From Allochromatium humboldtianum (lineage in GTDB: Bacteria; Pseudomonadota; Gammaproteobacteria; Chromatiales; Chromatiaceae), in assembly GCF_013385175.1 (NCBI RefSeq), contig NZ_JABZEO010000009.1, positions 124,001 to 188,000 on the forward strand: DNA of 64,000 bases, in the 5' to 3' direction. Of this stretch, positions 16,094 to 28,910 are shown piece by piece. The notes under the pieces were generated by a model. It worked only from the letters and a program-made list of their open reading frames with translations. It had not been told where the DNA came from and ran no database searches. Position numbers and translations under genes: made by a program. How positions within the stretch are numbered: position 1 is the first letter of the stretch; every line of letters starts with the position of its first letter.

Positions 16094-17200
16094 TTGTCCA
16101 GTCAAGCCACCAAAACCCCGCGTCTGCTGCTGTCCCTGTTCCTGCTGACCGTCGGCGCCACCGCGCTGGCCGAGGAGCAGGTCCATGTCTACAACTGGAA
16201 CGACTACTTCGCCGAGGATACGCTCTCCGGCTTCCAGGAACGCACCGGCATCCGCCCCGTGCTCGACCTCTACGACTCCAACGAGGTGCTGGAGGCCAAG
16301 CTACTGGCCGGCGCGAGCGGCTATGATCTGGTGTTCCCGACCGCGCATCCCTTCGCCGCGCGTCACGTCAAGGCCGGACTCTACCTGCCGCTCGACAAGT
16401 CCCGGCTCCCTGGCTTGGACCAGCTCGATCCGGCCATCATGGCCAGTCTGGCCAAGATCGATCCGGGCAATGCCCATCTGGTGCCCTATCTGTGGGGGAC
16501 CACCGGAATCGGCGTCAATCCCGACAAGGTCCGCGCCGCGCTCGGCGAGGACGCCCCGCTCGATACCTGGGCGCTGATCTTCGATCCCGAGAAGGCATCG
16601 AAGCTCGCCGGCTGCGGCATCAGCCTGCTCGACGACCCCACCGAGGTGTTCGCCGCCGCCCTGGCCTATCTGGGCAAGAATCCCAACAGTCAGGCGCCCG
16701 AGGATCTGGACGCCGCCGCCGAGCTGATCAAGGCCGTGCGTCCGCACATCCGCTACTTCCATTCGTCGCAATACATCAGCGACCTGGCCAATGGCGCCAC
16801 CTGCGTGGCCCATGGCTATTCGGGCGATGTGCTCCAGGCGCGCGAGCGGGCCGAGGAGGCCGACAAGGGCGTGACGGTCGCCTATCGCATTCCGCGTGAG
16901 GGCGCCGTGCTCTGGACCGATGTCATGGCCATCCCCAAGGATGCGCCCAACCCGGAAGCCGCTCAGGCGCTGATCGCCTATCTGCTCGACCCCGAGGTGA
17001 TCGCCGATGTCTCGGACTATGTCTATTACGCCAACCCAAATCAGGCGGCCACGCCCCTGATCGAGGCCGAGCTGCGCGACGATCCCGGCATCTATCCGCC
17101 GGCTGAAGTCCGGGCGCGGCTGTTCACGCCCGATGAGCGCAGTGAGCGCGAGATCCGCAACCTCAATCGGTTGTGGACACGCCTGAAGTCCAACCAGTAA
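16094..17200 (+). CDS. potF: Polyamine ABC transporter substrate-binding protein (PotD/PotF)
   Basis: This is a periplasmic binding protein for putrescine or spermidine. It has a signal peptide (hydrophobic LLLSLFLLTVGATALA, cut before EEQVHVYN), the family opening VYNWNDYFAEDTLSGF, and the ligand-site features DLVFPTAHPF, LVPYLWGTTGIG and WTDVMAIPKDAPN. I chose the TTG start at 16094 because GAGGAG lies 6-8 bases before it and because it leaves a normal-length signal peptide; a GTG at 16058 would add 12 residues. It is the first gene of a four-gene transporter operon (spacing 16 bases to the ATPase). Whether it prefers putrescine or spermidine is not decided. Confidence 0.92.
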   Translation: MSSQATKTPRLLLSLFLLTVGATALAEEQVHVYNWNDYFAEDTLSGFQERTGIRPVLDLYDSNEVLEAKLLAGASGYDLVFPTAHPFAARHVKAGLYLPLDKSRLPGLDQLDPAIMASLAKIDPGNAHLVPYLWGTTGIGVNPDKVRAALGEDAPLDTWALIFDPEKASKLAGCGISLLDDPTEVFAAALAYLGKNPNSQAPEDLDAAAELIKAVRPHIRYFHSSQYISDLANGATCVAHGYSGDVLQARERAEEADKGVTVAYRIPREGAVLWTDVMAIPKDAPNPEAAQALIAYLLDPEVIADVSDYVYYANPNQAATPLIEAELRDDPGIYPPAEVRARLFTPDERSEREIRNLNRLWTRLKSNQ

Positions 17201-17216
17201 GCCGGCGAGTCCTTGC

Positions 17217-18353
17217 GTGCCCAGTCCCTCCGATCGCCGTCCGCTGGAATCCTGGCAGGATCCCAAGGCCGCGCCCTATGTGCGCATCGACCGCGTCACC
17301 AAGCAGTTCGGCGATGTCTATGCCGTCGACGATGTCAGTCTGAACATCTTCCAGGGCGAGTTCTTCTCGCTCCTGGGCAGTTCGGGCTGCGGCAAGTCGA
17401 CCCTGCTGCGACTGCTGGCCGGTCTGGAGTATCCGACCAGCGGGCGCATCTATATCGACGGCGTGGATGTCACCGACGTGCCGCCCTACTCGCGGCCGGT
17501 GAACATGATGTTCCAGTCCTACGCGCTCTTTCCGCACATGACGGTGGAGCAGAACATCGAGTTCGGGCTGAAACAGGATCGGTTGCCGCGCCGCGAGCGT
17601 GCCGAGCGCGTCGGCGAGATGCTCGACCTGCTCCGGATCACCGAACTGCGCAAACGCCGACCGGATCAGCTCTCGGGCGGTCAGCGCCAGCGTGTCGCAC
17701 TCGCGCGAAGCCTCGCCAAGCATCCCAAGCTGCTGCTGCTCGACGAACCGCTCGGCGCGCTCGACAAGCGCCTGCGCGAGAACACCCAGTTCGAGCTGGT
17801 CAACCTCCAGGAGCGTCTCGGCATCACCTTCGTCACCGTCACCCACGATCAGGAAGAGGCCATGACCATGTCGAGTCGCATCGCGGTCATGGACGCTGGC
17901 CAGATCATGCAGGTCGACACGCCGACGGCGATCTACGAGTTCCCCAACAGCCGCTTCGTGGCCGAGTTCATTGGCTCGGTCAATCTGTTCGAGGGCAAGA
18001 TCGTCGCGATCCAGGGCGACGACGTCCTGATCGAGGCCCAGTTCGGCGGACTGATGCGGATGCGCAGTCTCCAGCCGCATCCGATCGGCACCCCGGCGGT
18101 AGTGGCGATCCGGCCCGAGAAGCTGCGTCTGTGCCAGACACCGAGCGATGACGGCGTCAACCGGCTCCAGGGCGTGGTCGAGGACATCGCCTATCTCGGC
18201 GACGTGTCCATCTACCGGATTCGCACTGGCGGCGGCACCCTGGTCGAGATGACCCTGACCAACATCCAGCCGCGCACCGAGCAGGCCCTGACCTGGGAGC
18301 AGGAGGTCTGGGTCGAATGGTCGCCGACCAGCGGCGTGGTTCTGACCGACTGA
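17217..18353 (+). CDS. potG: Polyamine ABC transporter ATP-binding protein (PotA/PotG)
   Basis: The protein has the full nucleotide-binding domain: Walker A LGSSGCGKST near residue 60, Q-loop MMFQSYALFPHMTV, signature LSGGQRQRVALARS near 155 and Walker B LLLLDEPLGALD with H-loop TVTHDQEEAM near 210. A C-terminal TOBE domain (about 290-378) is typical of polyamine and spermidine importers. GTG 17217 is used as start, with no better ATG nearby. It powers the two permeases encoded immediately downstream. Confidence 0.94.
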   Translation: MPSPSDRRPLESWQDPKAAPYVRIDRVTKQFGDVYAVDDVSLNIFQGEFFSLLGSSGCGKSTLLRLLAGLEYPTSGRIYIDGVDVTDVPPYSRPVNMMFQSYALFPHMTVEQNIEFGLKQDRLPRRERAERVGEMLDLLRITELRKRRPDQLSGGQRQRVALARSLAKHPKLLLLDEPLGALDKRLRENTQFELVNLQERLGITFVTVTHDQEEAMTMSSRIAVMDAGQIMQVDTPTAIYEFPNSRFVAEFIGSVNLFEGKIVAIQGDDVLIEAQFGGLMRMRSLQPHPIGTPAVVAIRPEKLRLCQTPSDDGVNRLQGVVEDIAYLGDVSIYRIRTGGGTLVEMTLTNIQPRTEQALTWEQEVWVEWSPTSGVVLTD

Positions 18354-18363
18354 GCGCCCGTCC

Positions 18364-19275
18364 ATGAAGCCTCGACACGCCAGCGACGAACACCGCCTGA
18401 GCCGACTGGTCAACATCGGCCTGCCCTATCTGTGGCTGGGGCTGTTCTTCCTCTTGCCCTTTGTCATCGTGCTGCGCATCAGTCTGGCCGAGCCGCAGCT
18501 GGCCCAGCCGCCCTACACCGCGCTCTGGGAGTGGGTCGAACAGGGCATCCTGCAAATCCGCCTCAATCTGGGCAACTTCCAGTTGATCCGCGAGGACGAC
18601 ATCTATCTCGCCGCCCTGCTCAACTCGCTCTGGGTGGCTCTGATGGGTACGCTCGGCTGTCTGCTGCTCGGCTACCCGATGGCCTATGCCATTGCCACCG
18701 CGCCCGAGCGGCGGCGCATTCCGCTGCTGATGCTCATCATCCTGCCGTTCTGGACCTCGTTCCTGATCCGGGTCTATGCCTGGATCGGGCTGCTGAACGC
18801 CAATGGGCTGCTCAACAATTTTCTGCTCCAGCTCGGGGTCATCGACACGCCGCTGAAGATCCTGCACACCCAGACGGCCGTCTATATCGGCGTGATCTAT
18901 TCCTATCTGCCGTTCATGATCCTGCCGCTCTATGCCAATCTGACCCGGCTCGACCCGACCCTGCTGGAAGCGGCGGCGGATCTCGGTTGTCGGCCGTTTC
19001 GGGCCTTCACGCGCGTGACCCTGCCGCTGTCGATGCCGGGGATCGTCGCCGGCAGCATGCTGGTGTTCATCCCGGTGGTCGGTGAATTCGTGATCCCGGA
19101 TCTGCTCGGCAGTCCGGGGAGTCTGATGATCGGCAAACTGATGTGGACCGAGTTCTTCGCCAACAAGGACTGGCCGCTGGCCTCGGCGCTGGCGATCGTG
19201 CTGCTCGCGGTGCTGGTGGTGCCCTTCGTGCTCATGCAGCGCCTGCAACAGAACGACGAGGACGGGCGGACATGA
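18364..19275 (+). CDS. potH: Polyamine ABC transporter permease (PotB/PotH)
   Basis: This is an inner-membrane permease with six or more hydrophobic segments. Near residue 200 it carries the EAA loop LEAAADLGCRPFRAFTRVTLP, which docks on the ATPase. The N-terminus (GLPYLWLGLFFLLPFVIVLRISLAEP) is typical of PotB/PotH. The stop overlaps the next permease start as ATGA, so the two subunits are translationally coupled in equal amounts. Confidence 0.93.
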   Translation: MKPRHASDEHRLSRLVNIGLPYLWLGLFFLLPFVIVLRISLAEPQLAQPPYTALWEWVEQGILQIRLNLGNFQLIREDDIYLAALLNSLWVALMGTLGCLLLGYPMAYAIATAPERRRIPLLMLIILPFWTSFLIRVYAWIGLLNANGLLNNFLLQLGVIDTPLKILHTQTAVYIGVIYSYLPFMILPLYANLTRLDPTLLEAAADLGCRPFRAFTRVTLPLSMPGIVAGSMLVFIPVVGEFVIPDLLGSPGSLMIGKLMWTEFFANKDWPLASALAIVLLAVLVVPFVLMQRLQQNDEDGRT

Positions 19276-20063
19276 AACGACGCTCCTGGCCGCTATTGAG
19301 CGTGCTGGCCTTCGGCTATGCCTTTCTCTATGTGCCGATCCTGCTGCTCATCCTCTATTCGTTCAACGAATCACGGCTGGTGACGGTCTGGTCGGGCTTC
19401 TCGTTCAAGTGGTACGGCGAGCTGCTGCACAACCGGCAACTGCTGGATGCCGCCTGGTTGAGCGTGCGCATCGCCGCCGTCAATGCCACCATTGCCCTGG
19501 TACTGGGTACGCTGGCGGCCAATGCCCTGGTGCGTCACGGACGCTTTCGCGGCCGCACCGGACTGGAGCTGCTGCTGACCGCGCCGCTGGTGATGCCGGA
19601 CGTCATCATCGGTCTGTCGATGCTGTTGCTGTTCGTCGCGCTGCAACAGACCATCGGCTGGCCGGACGGACGCGGTTTCAGCACCATCACCATCGCCCAC
19701 ATCACCTTCAGTCTGGCCTATGTCGCCGTGGTGGTGCGCTCGCGTCTGGCGCGGATGGACGCCTCGCTGGAGGAAGCGGCGATGGATTTGGGCGCGCGTC
19801 CGCTGACGGTCTATCGGCGCATCACCCTGCCGCTGATCGCCCCGGCACTGCTCTCCGGGTGGCTCTTGGCCTTCACCCTATCGCTCGACGACTTGGTCAT
19901 CGCCAGCTTCGTCTCCGGCCCCGGCTCGACCACGCTGCCGATGGTGATCTATTCGAGCGTGCGCATGGGCGTCTCGCCCCAGATCAATGCGCTCGCGACC
20001 CTGGTGGTCGCCGTGGTCGCGCTGGCGGTGGTGATCGCCGGTTTCTCACTGCGGCGGCGTTAG
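19272..20063 (+). CDS. potI: Polyamine ABC transporter permease (PotC/PotI)
   Basis: This is the second membrane subunit of the importer. It has the PotC-like N-terminus (FGYAFLYVPILLLILYSFNESRL) and the EAA loop LEEAAMDLGARPLTVYRRITLP near residue 170, with SLDDLVIASFVSGPGSTTLPM near 205. The ATG at 19272 sits inside the potH stop. The gene ends 13 bases before the convergent metZ stop, with no clear terminator between them. Confidence 0.93.
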   Translation: MKRRSWPLLSVLAFGYAFLYVPILLLILYSFNESRLVTVWSGFSFKWYGELLHNRQLLDAAWLSVRIAAVNATIALVLGTLAANALVRHGRFRGRTGLELLLTAPLVMPDVIIGLSMLLLFVALQQTIGWPDGRGFSTITIAHITFSLAYVAVVVRSRLARMDASLEEAAMDLGARPLTVYRRITLPLIAPALLSGWLLAFTLSLDDLVIASFVSGPGSTTLPMVIYSSVRMGVSPQINALATLVVAVVALAVVIAGFSLRRR

Positions 20064-20076
20064 TCCATATCGCCGG

Positions 20077-21375
20077 CTAGGCGCAAACATCCTGATTCGA
20101 GCCGCTCAGTCCGCGCGCCAGATCGACCCGGATGTCGGCCAGATCCTCCAGGCCGACCGCCAACCGGATCAGACCCTCGCCGATCCCGGCCTCGGCGCGC
20201 TGCTCGGGCGTGAGACGACCGTGGGTGGTGGTCGCCGGATGGGTGATGGTGGTCTTGACGTCGCCCAGATTGGCGGTGATCGACAGCAGTCGCGTCGCAT
20301 CGATCACCCGCCAGGCCGCCTCGCGAGCGCCGCGCACCTCGAAGGCGACGATCGCCCCGCCGGTGCGTTGCTGCGACCCGACCAGATGGTGCTGCGGATG
20401 GTTCGCCAGTCCCGGATAATGGACGCGCTCGACCGCCGGCTGCCTCTGCAACCATTCGGCCAGCTCCGCCGCGGCACGCGACTGAGCCAGCATCCGCAAT
20501 TCCAGCGTCTCCAGTCCCTTGAGAAAGACCCAGGCATTGAAGGGACTCAGGGTCGGGCCGGCGGTGCGCAGCACGCCGTAGACCTCCTCGCCGACCTGCT
20601 TGCGGTCCCCCACCACGGCCCCGCCGACACAGCGCCCCTGGCCATCGAGATACTTGGTCGCCGAGTGCACCACGATGTCGGCGCCGAGTTCGAGCGGACG
20701 TTGAAGCGCCGGGGTGCAGAAACAGTTGTCGACCGCCAGCAACGCTCCATGCCGATGGGCGAGCGCGGCCAGTTGGCGCAGATCGACCATCTCGGTGAGC
20801 GGATTGGATGGCGTCTCGCAGAAGAGCAGCCGCGTGCGCCGCTCGCCGTCGCGCTCCAGCGCCGCCTCCCAGGCCGACAGATCGCTCAGCGGCACATAGT
20901 CGGTCCGGATGCCGAACCGCGCCAGATATTTGTCGAACAGCATGGTGGTGCTGCCGAACAGACTGCGTGCCGCCAGGATCCGGTCGCCCGTCTTGAGCAG
21001 CCCCATGCAGACGGCCAGGATCGCCGCCATGCCCGAGGCCGTGGCCACGCAGGACTCGCCGCCCTCCAGCGCCGCCAGCCGCTCTTCGAAGGCACGCACC
21101 GTGGGGTTGGTGAAACGCGAATAGATGTTGCCGGCCTGCTCGCCGCCGAAGCGCGCGGCGGCCTCGGCGGCACTGGCGAAGACAAAACTGGAGGTGGCGA
21201 AGATCGGCTCGCTGTGCTCGTTCTCCTCGGTGCGCCGATGGCCGACGCGGATGGCGCGCGTGGCGAATCCGGGCGCGTCCTCCGCGCCATCCCAGTCGTC
21301 CGGCAGCGGATCAGTTGGAGTTGTGGAGGTCAAGGATGCTCTCGCTGCGGGCGGCGCGCTGCTCCTTGGCGCCAT
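20077..21375 (-). CDS. metZ: O-succinylhomoserine sulfhydrylase
   Basis: This PLP enzyme of the Cys/Met metabolism family forms homocysteine from O-succinylhomoserine and sulfide, a direct sulfhydrylation route suited to a sulfide user. The PLP lysine lies in [14 protein letters not shown]. Other family segments are [44 protein letters not shown], and [20 protein letters not shown] near the C-terminus. The TxxxG and DGQGR details favour MetZ over MetB or MetC. Its first 65 bases overlap the 3' end of purF in another frame. The ATG gives 432 residues, about 35 more than usual, and TTG 21333 may be the real start. The purF-metZ order suggests cotranscription. Confidence 0.9.
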   Translation of the reverse strand: MAPRSSAPPAARASLTSTTPTDPLPDDWDGAEDAPGFATRAIRVGHRRTEENEHSEPIFATSSFVFASAAEAAARFGGEQAGNIYSRFTNPTVRAFEERLAALEGGESCVATASGMAAILAVCMGLLKTGDRILAARSLFGSTTMLFDKYLARFGIRTDYVPLSDLSAWEAALERDGERRTRLLFCETPSNPLTEMVDLRQLAALAHRHGALLAVDNCFCTPALQRPLELGADIVVHSATKYLDGQGRCVGGAVVGDRKQVGEEVYGVLRTAGPTLSPFNAWVFLKGLETLELRMLAQSRAAAELAEWLQRQPAVERVHYPGLANHPQHHLVGSQQRTGGAIVAFEVRGAREAAWRVIDATRLLSITANLGDVKTTITHPATTTHGRLTPEQRAEAGIGEGLIRLAVGLEDLADIRVDLARGLSGSNQDVCA

Positions 21376-22825
21376 CGTTACGGCGATCTTCGAGCGCCTG
21401 GAGGTACTCGGGCGTCACGTCGCCCGTCACATACTGACCGTCGAACACCGAGGTGTCGAAGCGGTCGACGTGCGACTTGCCCTTTTTCTGCACCGCGTCG
21501 ATGAGATCCTCCAGATCCTGGAAGATCAGCCGGTCCGTACCCAGCTCGCGCGCCACCTCGTCCTCGGTGCGGCCATGGGCGATCAGCTCGCTGGCCGCCG
21601 GCATGTCGATGCCATAGACGTTGGGGAAACGCACCGGCGGCGAGGCCGAGGCGAAATAGACCCGGTTGGCGCCGGCATCACGCGCCATCTGGATGATCTG
21701 CTGCGAGGTGGTGCCGCGCACGATGGAGTCGTCGACCAGCAGCACGTTCTTCTTGCGGAACTCAAGATCGATGGCGTTGAGCTTCTGGCGCACCGAGCGC
21801 TTGCGTACCTTCTGGCCCGGCATGATGAAGGTGCGGCCGATGTAGCGGTTCTTGATGAAACCCTCGGCATAATGAACGCCGAGTTGATTGGCCAGTTGCA
21901 GCGCGGCGGTGCGGCTGGTGTCCGGAATCGGGATCACCACATCGATGTCGTGGTTGGGCCACTCGCGCTTGATCTTGGCCGCCAGCTTCTTGCCCATGCG
22001 CGAGCGCGCCTTGTGCACCGAGATGTTGTCGATGATGGAATCGGGACGGGCGAAGTAGACGAACTCGAAGATGCAGGGCGAGAGCACCGGATTGGCGGCG
22101 CACTGACGAGTGTGGAGCTGACCGTCGAGCGTGATCAGCACCGTCTCGCCCGGTGCGACATCGGACACCAGCTCGAAGCCGCTGGTGTCGAGCGCGACGC
22201 TCTCTGAGGCGATCATGTACTCGGCCCCCTCGGGCGTCTCGCGCCGGCCATAGACCAGCGGTCGAATGCCGTGAGGATCGCGGAAGGCGAAGACACCGAA
22301 GCCGGGGATCATGGCCACGGCCGCGTAGCCGCCGCGACAGCGCCGGTGCACACCGGCCACGGCGCGGAAGATGTCCTGTTCGTCGATGCGCAACCGGCCC
22401 TGGATCTGCAACTCGTGGGCGAGGATGTTGAGCAGGATCTCGGAATCGGACTCGGTGTTGAGATGACGCAGATCCTCGACGATCAGGTCACGCTTGAGTT
22501 CCTCGGCATTGGTCAGATTGCCGTTGTGGGCCAGTACGATGCCGTGGGGCGAGTTGACGTAGAAGGGCTGGGCCTCGGCCGAGCTGGAGGCTCCGGCGGT
22601 CGGATAGCGCACGTGCCCCACACCCATGTCGCCACGCAGGCGGATCATGTGCTCGGCTTGGAACACGTCGCGCGCCAGACCATTGTCCTTGCGCAGATGG
22701 AGTCTGCCGCCTTCGCAGGTGACGATCCCGGCCGCGTCCTGGCCGCGATGCTGCAGGACGAGCAGCGCGTCATAGAGTGATTGGTTGACCGGAGCCTGGC
22801 CGACGATTCCGACGATTCCACACAT
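21311..22825 (-). CDS. purF: Amidophosphoribosyltransferase
   Basis: PurF makes phosphoribosylamine from PRPP and glutamine, the first committed step of purine synthesis. The N-terminal glutaminase begins MCGIVGIVG with the catalytic Cys2. The phosphoribosyltransferase half has the PRPP loop [14 protein letters not shown] and the region [13 protein letters not shown]. The length of 504 residues is normal. GAGG lies nine bases before the ATG. It is divergent from valS. Confidence 0.96.
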   Translation of the reverse strand: MCGIVGIVGQAPVNQSLYDALLVLQHRGQDAAGIVTCEGGRLHLRKDNGLARDVFQAEHMIRLRGDMGVGHVRYPTAGASSSAEAQPFYVNSPHGIVLAHNGNLTNAEELKRDLIVEDLRHLNTESDSEILLNILAHELQIQGRLRIDEQDIFRAVAGVHRRCRGGYAAVAMIPGFGVFAFRDPHGIRPLVYGRRETPEGAEYMIASESVALDTSGFELVSDVAPGETVLITLDGQLHTRQCAANPVLSPCIFEFVYFARPDSIIDNISVHKARSRMGKKLAAKIKREWPNHDIDVVIPIPDTSRTAALQLANQLGVHYAEGFIKNRYIGRTFIMPGQKVRKRSVRQKLNAIDLEFRKKNVLLVDDSIVRGTTSQQIIQMARDAGANRVYFASASPPVRFPNVYGIDMPAASELIAHGRTEDEVARELGTDRLIFQDLEDLIDAVQKKGKSHVDRFDTSVFDGQYVTGDVTPEYLQALEDRRNDGAKEQRAARSESILDLHNSN

Positions 22826-23012
22826 GAATTAAAGCCTCGGCCGCGCCATTGGGGCGAGCCAGCGCGGGTGATTGGGGACCGTGCAGATTAACCGAAGCCC
22901 GCTAGCGTCATCAAGACGGTTCGAAGCGTTCGCGGCAAGACCGATTCACCCTTGGCGGAGCGAGTTATACTGTTTCGTTTTCGCCCTCTGTCCGACCACG
23001 AGCCTGAGCACC

Positions 23013-25856
<2,844 letters not shown>

Positions 25857-25880
25857 GGATCTGGAGTCTTGAATGAAACC

Positions 25881-25899
25881 GCGCCCCGCCAAGGGGCGC
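25881..25899. terminator. Hairpin downstream of valS
   Basis: GCGCCCC (25881-25887) and GGGGCGC (25893-25899) form a perfect stem with loop GCCAA, 24 bases after the valS stop, between valS and a convergent small gene. There is no T-tract. Confidence 0.5.
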
Positions 25900-25960
25900 C
25901 GCGCATATGGTCGGCGTGGCTCTGGACGCGGGAGGGTCGAACGGGAAAGCCGGACGGCAA

Positions 25961-26158
25961 TCAGGCCGTGACCCACTGCTCGAAGTTGTCGGTGGTCTTC
26001 TCTTCGCCGTCGCTGTAACCGGCTTCATAGGCTTCGGTGAGGCGTTGCTCCTCACGCTTGGGGTTCTGCAGGAAACCACACTGCCAACCCTGGATGTACT
26101 CGTCGTCGACGCCCAGCTGTTCCATCTTGGTGACGGCATCGTAGTAGAACTGATTCAT
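25961..26158 (-). CDS. Small conserved-looking acidic protein of unknown function
   Basis: This is a 65-residue soluble protein with one cysteine and no signal peptide. Two related aromatic-glycine motifs, YIQGWQCGFL (residues 21-30) and AYEAGYSDGEE (43-53), look like an internal duplication of a helix carrying G-x-x-x-G. They loosely recall the short helices of ribosome-modulation-factor-type proteins, but I would not assign that function. The codon use is regular, and GGAG lies about 10 bases before the ATG. It faces valS across a hairpin. A real gene is likely; the role is unknown. Confidence 0.7.
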   Translation of the reverse strand: MNQFYYDAVTKMEQLGVDDEYIQGWQCGFLQNPKREEQRLTEAYEAGYSDGEEKTTDNFEQWVTA

Positions 26159-26503
26159 TTCCGGTCTCCGAGCAATTTCATTGGGTGAGGGCTCAGTCGT
26201 CGGGGGACTTCGCCAACTCGATTTCGTTATGAGGCGGGCCGATCGTCACCGGTCGTGGCCGCCTTGTCCTCTCTCGCTACAACTCTCGGACGGAACGCCG
26301 CCCGAGCACGGGGCGCGATCACGGGGACGAGAAGGGGGATAAGAATACAGCGTTTTTCTAATAGGCGACAAGTATGCTTGGATGAATGGCGCACCGCGCC
26401 CGGTTCCGGTATCGACCGCAACGCCCGGACTTGCGAAGCGCCGACAGTGCACGCATCTTGGCTGGAATCCATACCCTGCCCGACCGGAGGACTCGGCCCC
26501 ATC
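26159..26503. other. Non-coding divergent region
   Basis: I see no credible gene here. The frame upstream of the MoxR-type ATPase stays open through it but shows no conserved-looking protein. An AT-rich block at about 26336-26380 (with TTTTTCTAATAG) is the likeliest promoter site for the ATPase operon, but I cannot fix a -35/-10 pair. Confidence 0.45.
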
Positions 26504-27547
26504 ATGCGCCCCGCCCAACTGCTCCGCGTTCTGGATCGCGAATTCCTCAGCACGGCCGACGGCCACCACACGCCCGTGATGCTCTGGGGACCGCCGGGCG
26601 TGGGCAAGTCACAGATGGTGGCCCAGATCGCCGCGCGCCATGCCGTGCCTGTGATCGACATCCGGCTGTCGCAGATGGAGCCGAGCGATCTGCGCGGCAT
26701 CCCCTTCCGCCAGGGGGAACGGGTCGAATGGGCCGTGCCCGCCATGCTGCCGGACGTCGAGCGTCACGGACCAAACGGCGTGCTCTTTCTCGACGAGATC
26801 ACCTCGGCGCCGCCCGTGGTCTCGGCGGCGGCCTATCAGTTGATCCTCGATCGGCGGCTCGGCGAGTACCGCGTCCCGAACGGCTGGGCGATCTTTGCCG
26901 CCGGCAACCGCCAGGGCGATCGCGGCGTGACCTACAGTATGCCCGCGCCGCTCGCCAACCGCTTCTCGCACTTCAAGGTCGAGACCCATCTCGACGACTG
27001 GGCGGCCTGGGCCTATGCGAGCGGGATCGACGAACGGGTCATCGCCTTTCTGCGCTTTCGGCCCGAGTTGCTGTTCGACTTCGATCCCGCGCACAATCCG
27101 GTTGCTTTCCCCTCGCCGCGCTCCTGGGAGTTTGCCCATCGCGCGCTCAGAAAGTTCGCCGATGCGCCCGATCTCCTGCCGGGCGCGCTGCAAGCCTGCG
27201 TGGGACCGGCGGCCGGAATCGAGCTGAGCGCCTTCGTCGCCAACCTCGACCAGATGCCGGATCTCGACGCCATCACGCGCGGAGAGCCGGTCTCCGTGCC
27301 GCGTGAGATCGACCTCCAGTACGCCGTCGCCGCCGCGCTGGTCGGACGGGCGATCCGCGCGCTCGACACGCCGGACGGACAGGCGGTCATCGGCCATATC
27401 CTCGATTACGCCGGACGCTTCCCCGAGCGCGAGATGGGCGTGATGCTGGTCTCGGACCTGCACCGGGCGATCGGCGGACGGCTGTTCGAGGCGCCGGCCT
27501 TCGCCGGCTGGGCGCAGTCGGTCGCGGATGTGATGCTCCATGCCTGA
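26504..27547 (+). CDS. MoxR-type AAA+ ATPase
   Basis: This 347-residue AAA_5/MoxR-like ATPase has Walker A GPPGVGKS (residues 29-36), Walker B VLFLDEIT (about 93-100) and the sensor/arginine region FAAGNRQGDRGVTYSMPAPLANRFSHF. Such ATPases act as chaperones on a VWA-domain partner, usually encoded next door, as here. ATG 26504 begins the recognisable protein (MRPAQLLRVLDREFL), with GGAGG 13 bases upstream. The last 8 bases overlap the next gene. The client complex is unknown. Confidence 0.85.
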   Translation: MRPAQLLRVLDREFLSTADGHHTPVMLWGPPGVGKSQMVAQIAARHAVPVIDIRLSQMEPSDLRGIPFRQGERVEWAVPAMLPDVERHGPNGVLFLDEITSAPPVVSAAAYQLILDRRLGEYRVPNGWAIFAAGNRQGDRGVTYSMPAPLANRFSHFKVETHLDDWAAWAYASGIDERVIAFLRFRPELLFDFDPAHNPVAFPSPRSWEFAHRALRKFADAPDLLPGALQACVGPAAGIELSAFVANLDQMPDLDAITRGEPVSVPREIDLQYAVAAALVGRAIRALDTPDGQAVIGHILDYAGRFPEREMGVMLVSDLHRAIGGRLFEAPAFAGWAQSVADVMLHA

Positions 27548-28904
27548 GACGTTGCCTTCGACCGCGCCCGATCCGGTCGCCATCGAGACCAAGCTCACGG
27601 CGGCGCGCACCCGGCTGATCCTGGACAAGCCCTTTCTCGGCGCCCTGGTGCTGCGTCTGCCGCTGTGCGCGGCCACGGGTGATTGGTGCCGCACCACGGC
27701 CACGGATGCGCGCGCCTTCTATTACAATCCGGCCTACATCGATGCACTGAGCCTGGAGCAGACCCAGTTCATGCTCGCCCACGAGGCGTTGCACTGCGCG
27801 CTGTCGCATTTCGCGCGGCGCGGTCATCGTCAGCGTCATCGCTGGGATCTGGCCTGTGACTATGCGATCAACCCGCTGCTGATCGAGGACGGCCTGACAC
27901 CGCCGCCGAACGCCCTGGTGATGCCGCTCTACCGGGGACTGACCGCCGAGGAGATCTATCCGCTCATCGACGAACGGGACGACTCGGAGACGCTCGACAC
28001 CCATGCCTATGACCGCGACCAGCGTCAGGGCGGCAGCCAGTCCGGGCTGAACGAACGCGATATCGATGACGAACGCCAACGTCGGCAACGCTCGCCGTCG
28101 CGCGCCGAGTCCGAGAGTCAGGCGGGACATCAGCCGAAGCCGCCGAGTTCGTCCAGCCAAACGCACGCCGGCAAGTCCCAGACGTCGGAGGCCGAATCAG
28201 ACACGTCGACACCACAGACCGAAGAGCCGCTGCGTCCCGATTCCCATGAACCGCCCGCGCCACTGACCCCGGACGAACGCGAGCGACTGGCCGTACAATG
28301 GCGTCAGCGACTGGCCGGCGCGGCTCAGCAGGCGCTCCAGGCCGGCAAGCTCGGCGGCGAGCTGGCACGTCAGATCGACCATCTGCTCCAGCCCAGCCTG
28401 CCCTGGCGGATGCTGCTGGCGCGTCATCTGACGGCGATCGCGTGCGAGGACTACAGTTATCAGCGTCCCTCGCGTCGCGAAGGTGATTTCATCCTGCCGG
28501 GACTGCGCGGTCAGCAGGCCGAGCTGGCGGTGGCGATCGACACCTCGGGTTCGATCCAGGACGGCGAGCTGAGCGAGTTCATCCAGGAGATCGACGCGCT
28601 CAAGGGCCAGATCCGCGCGCGTATCACCCTGCTGCCCTGTGATCGTGCGCTGGCGCCCGGAGCGCCCTTCCAGTTCGAACCCTGGGAAACCTTCACGCGC
28701 CCTGAACGTCTACAGGGAGGCGGCGGAACCAGCTTCAGCCCCGTGTTCGACTGGATCGACCGCCAGGACAGACACCCCGATCTGCTGGTTTACTTCACCG
28801 ATGCCCAGGGCGAATTCCCCGAGCGCGAGCCGTCCTATCCGGTGATCTGGCTGGTCAAGGGCCGCGCCACAGTGCCTTGGGGACAACGCATCCAGCTCAA
28901 CTGA
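27540..28904 (+). CDS. DUF2201-type metallopeptidase-like/VWA-like protein, partner of the MoxR ATPase
   Basis: The N-terminal domain (about 1-150) has the zinc-site pattern HEALH at residues 81-85 within MLAHEALHCALSHF. The C-terminal VWA-like domain (about 325-454) has a partial MIDAS, DTSGS at 334-338 with GGGGTSFSPVFDW. The 120-residue linker between them is highly charged and S/Q/P rich. ATG 27540 overlaps the ATPase stop. The ATPase plus VWA-metallopeptidase pair is common in bacteria, but its physiological role is not settled. No signal peptide is seen, so it is probably cytoplasmic. Confidence 0.82.
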   Translation: MPETLPSTAPDPVAIETKLTAARTRLILDKPFLGALVLRLPLCAATGDWCRTTATDARAFYYNPAYIDALSLEQTQFMLAHEALHCALSHFARRGHRQRHRWDLACDYAINPLLIEDGLTPPPNALVMPLYRGLTAEEIYPLIDERDDSETLDTHAYDRDQRQGGSQSGLNERDIDDERQRRQRSPSRAESESQAGHQPKPPSSSSQTHAGKSQTSEAESDTSTPQTEEPLRPDSHEPPAPLTPDERERLAVQWRQRLAGAAQQALQAGKLGGELARQIDHLLQPSLPWRMLLARHLTAIACEDYSYQRPSRREGDFILPGLRGQQAELAVAIDTSGSIQDGELSEFIQEIDALKGQIRARITLLPCDRALAPGAPFQFEPWETFTRPERLQGGGGTSFSPVFDWIDRQDRHPDLLVYFTDAQGEFPEREPSYPVIWLVKGRATVPWGQRIQLN

Positions 28905-28910
28905 GAATCC

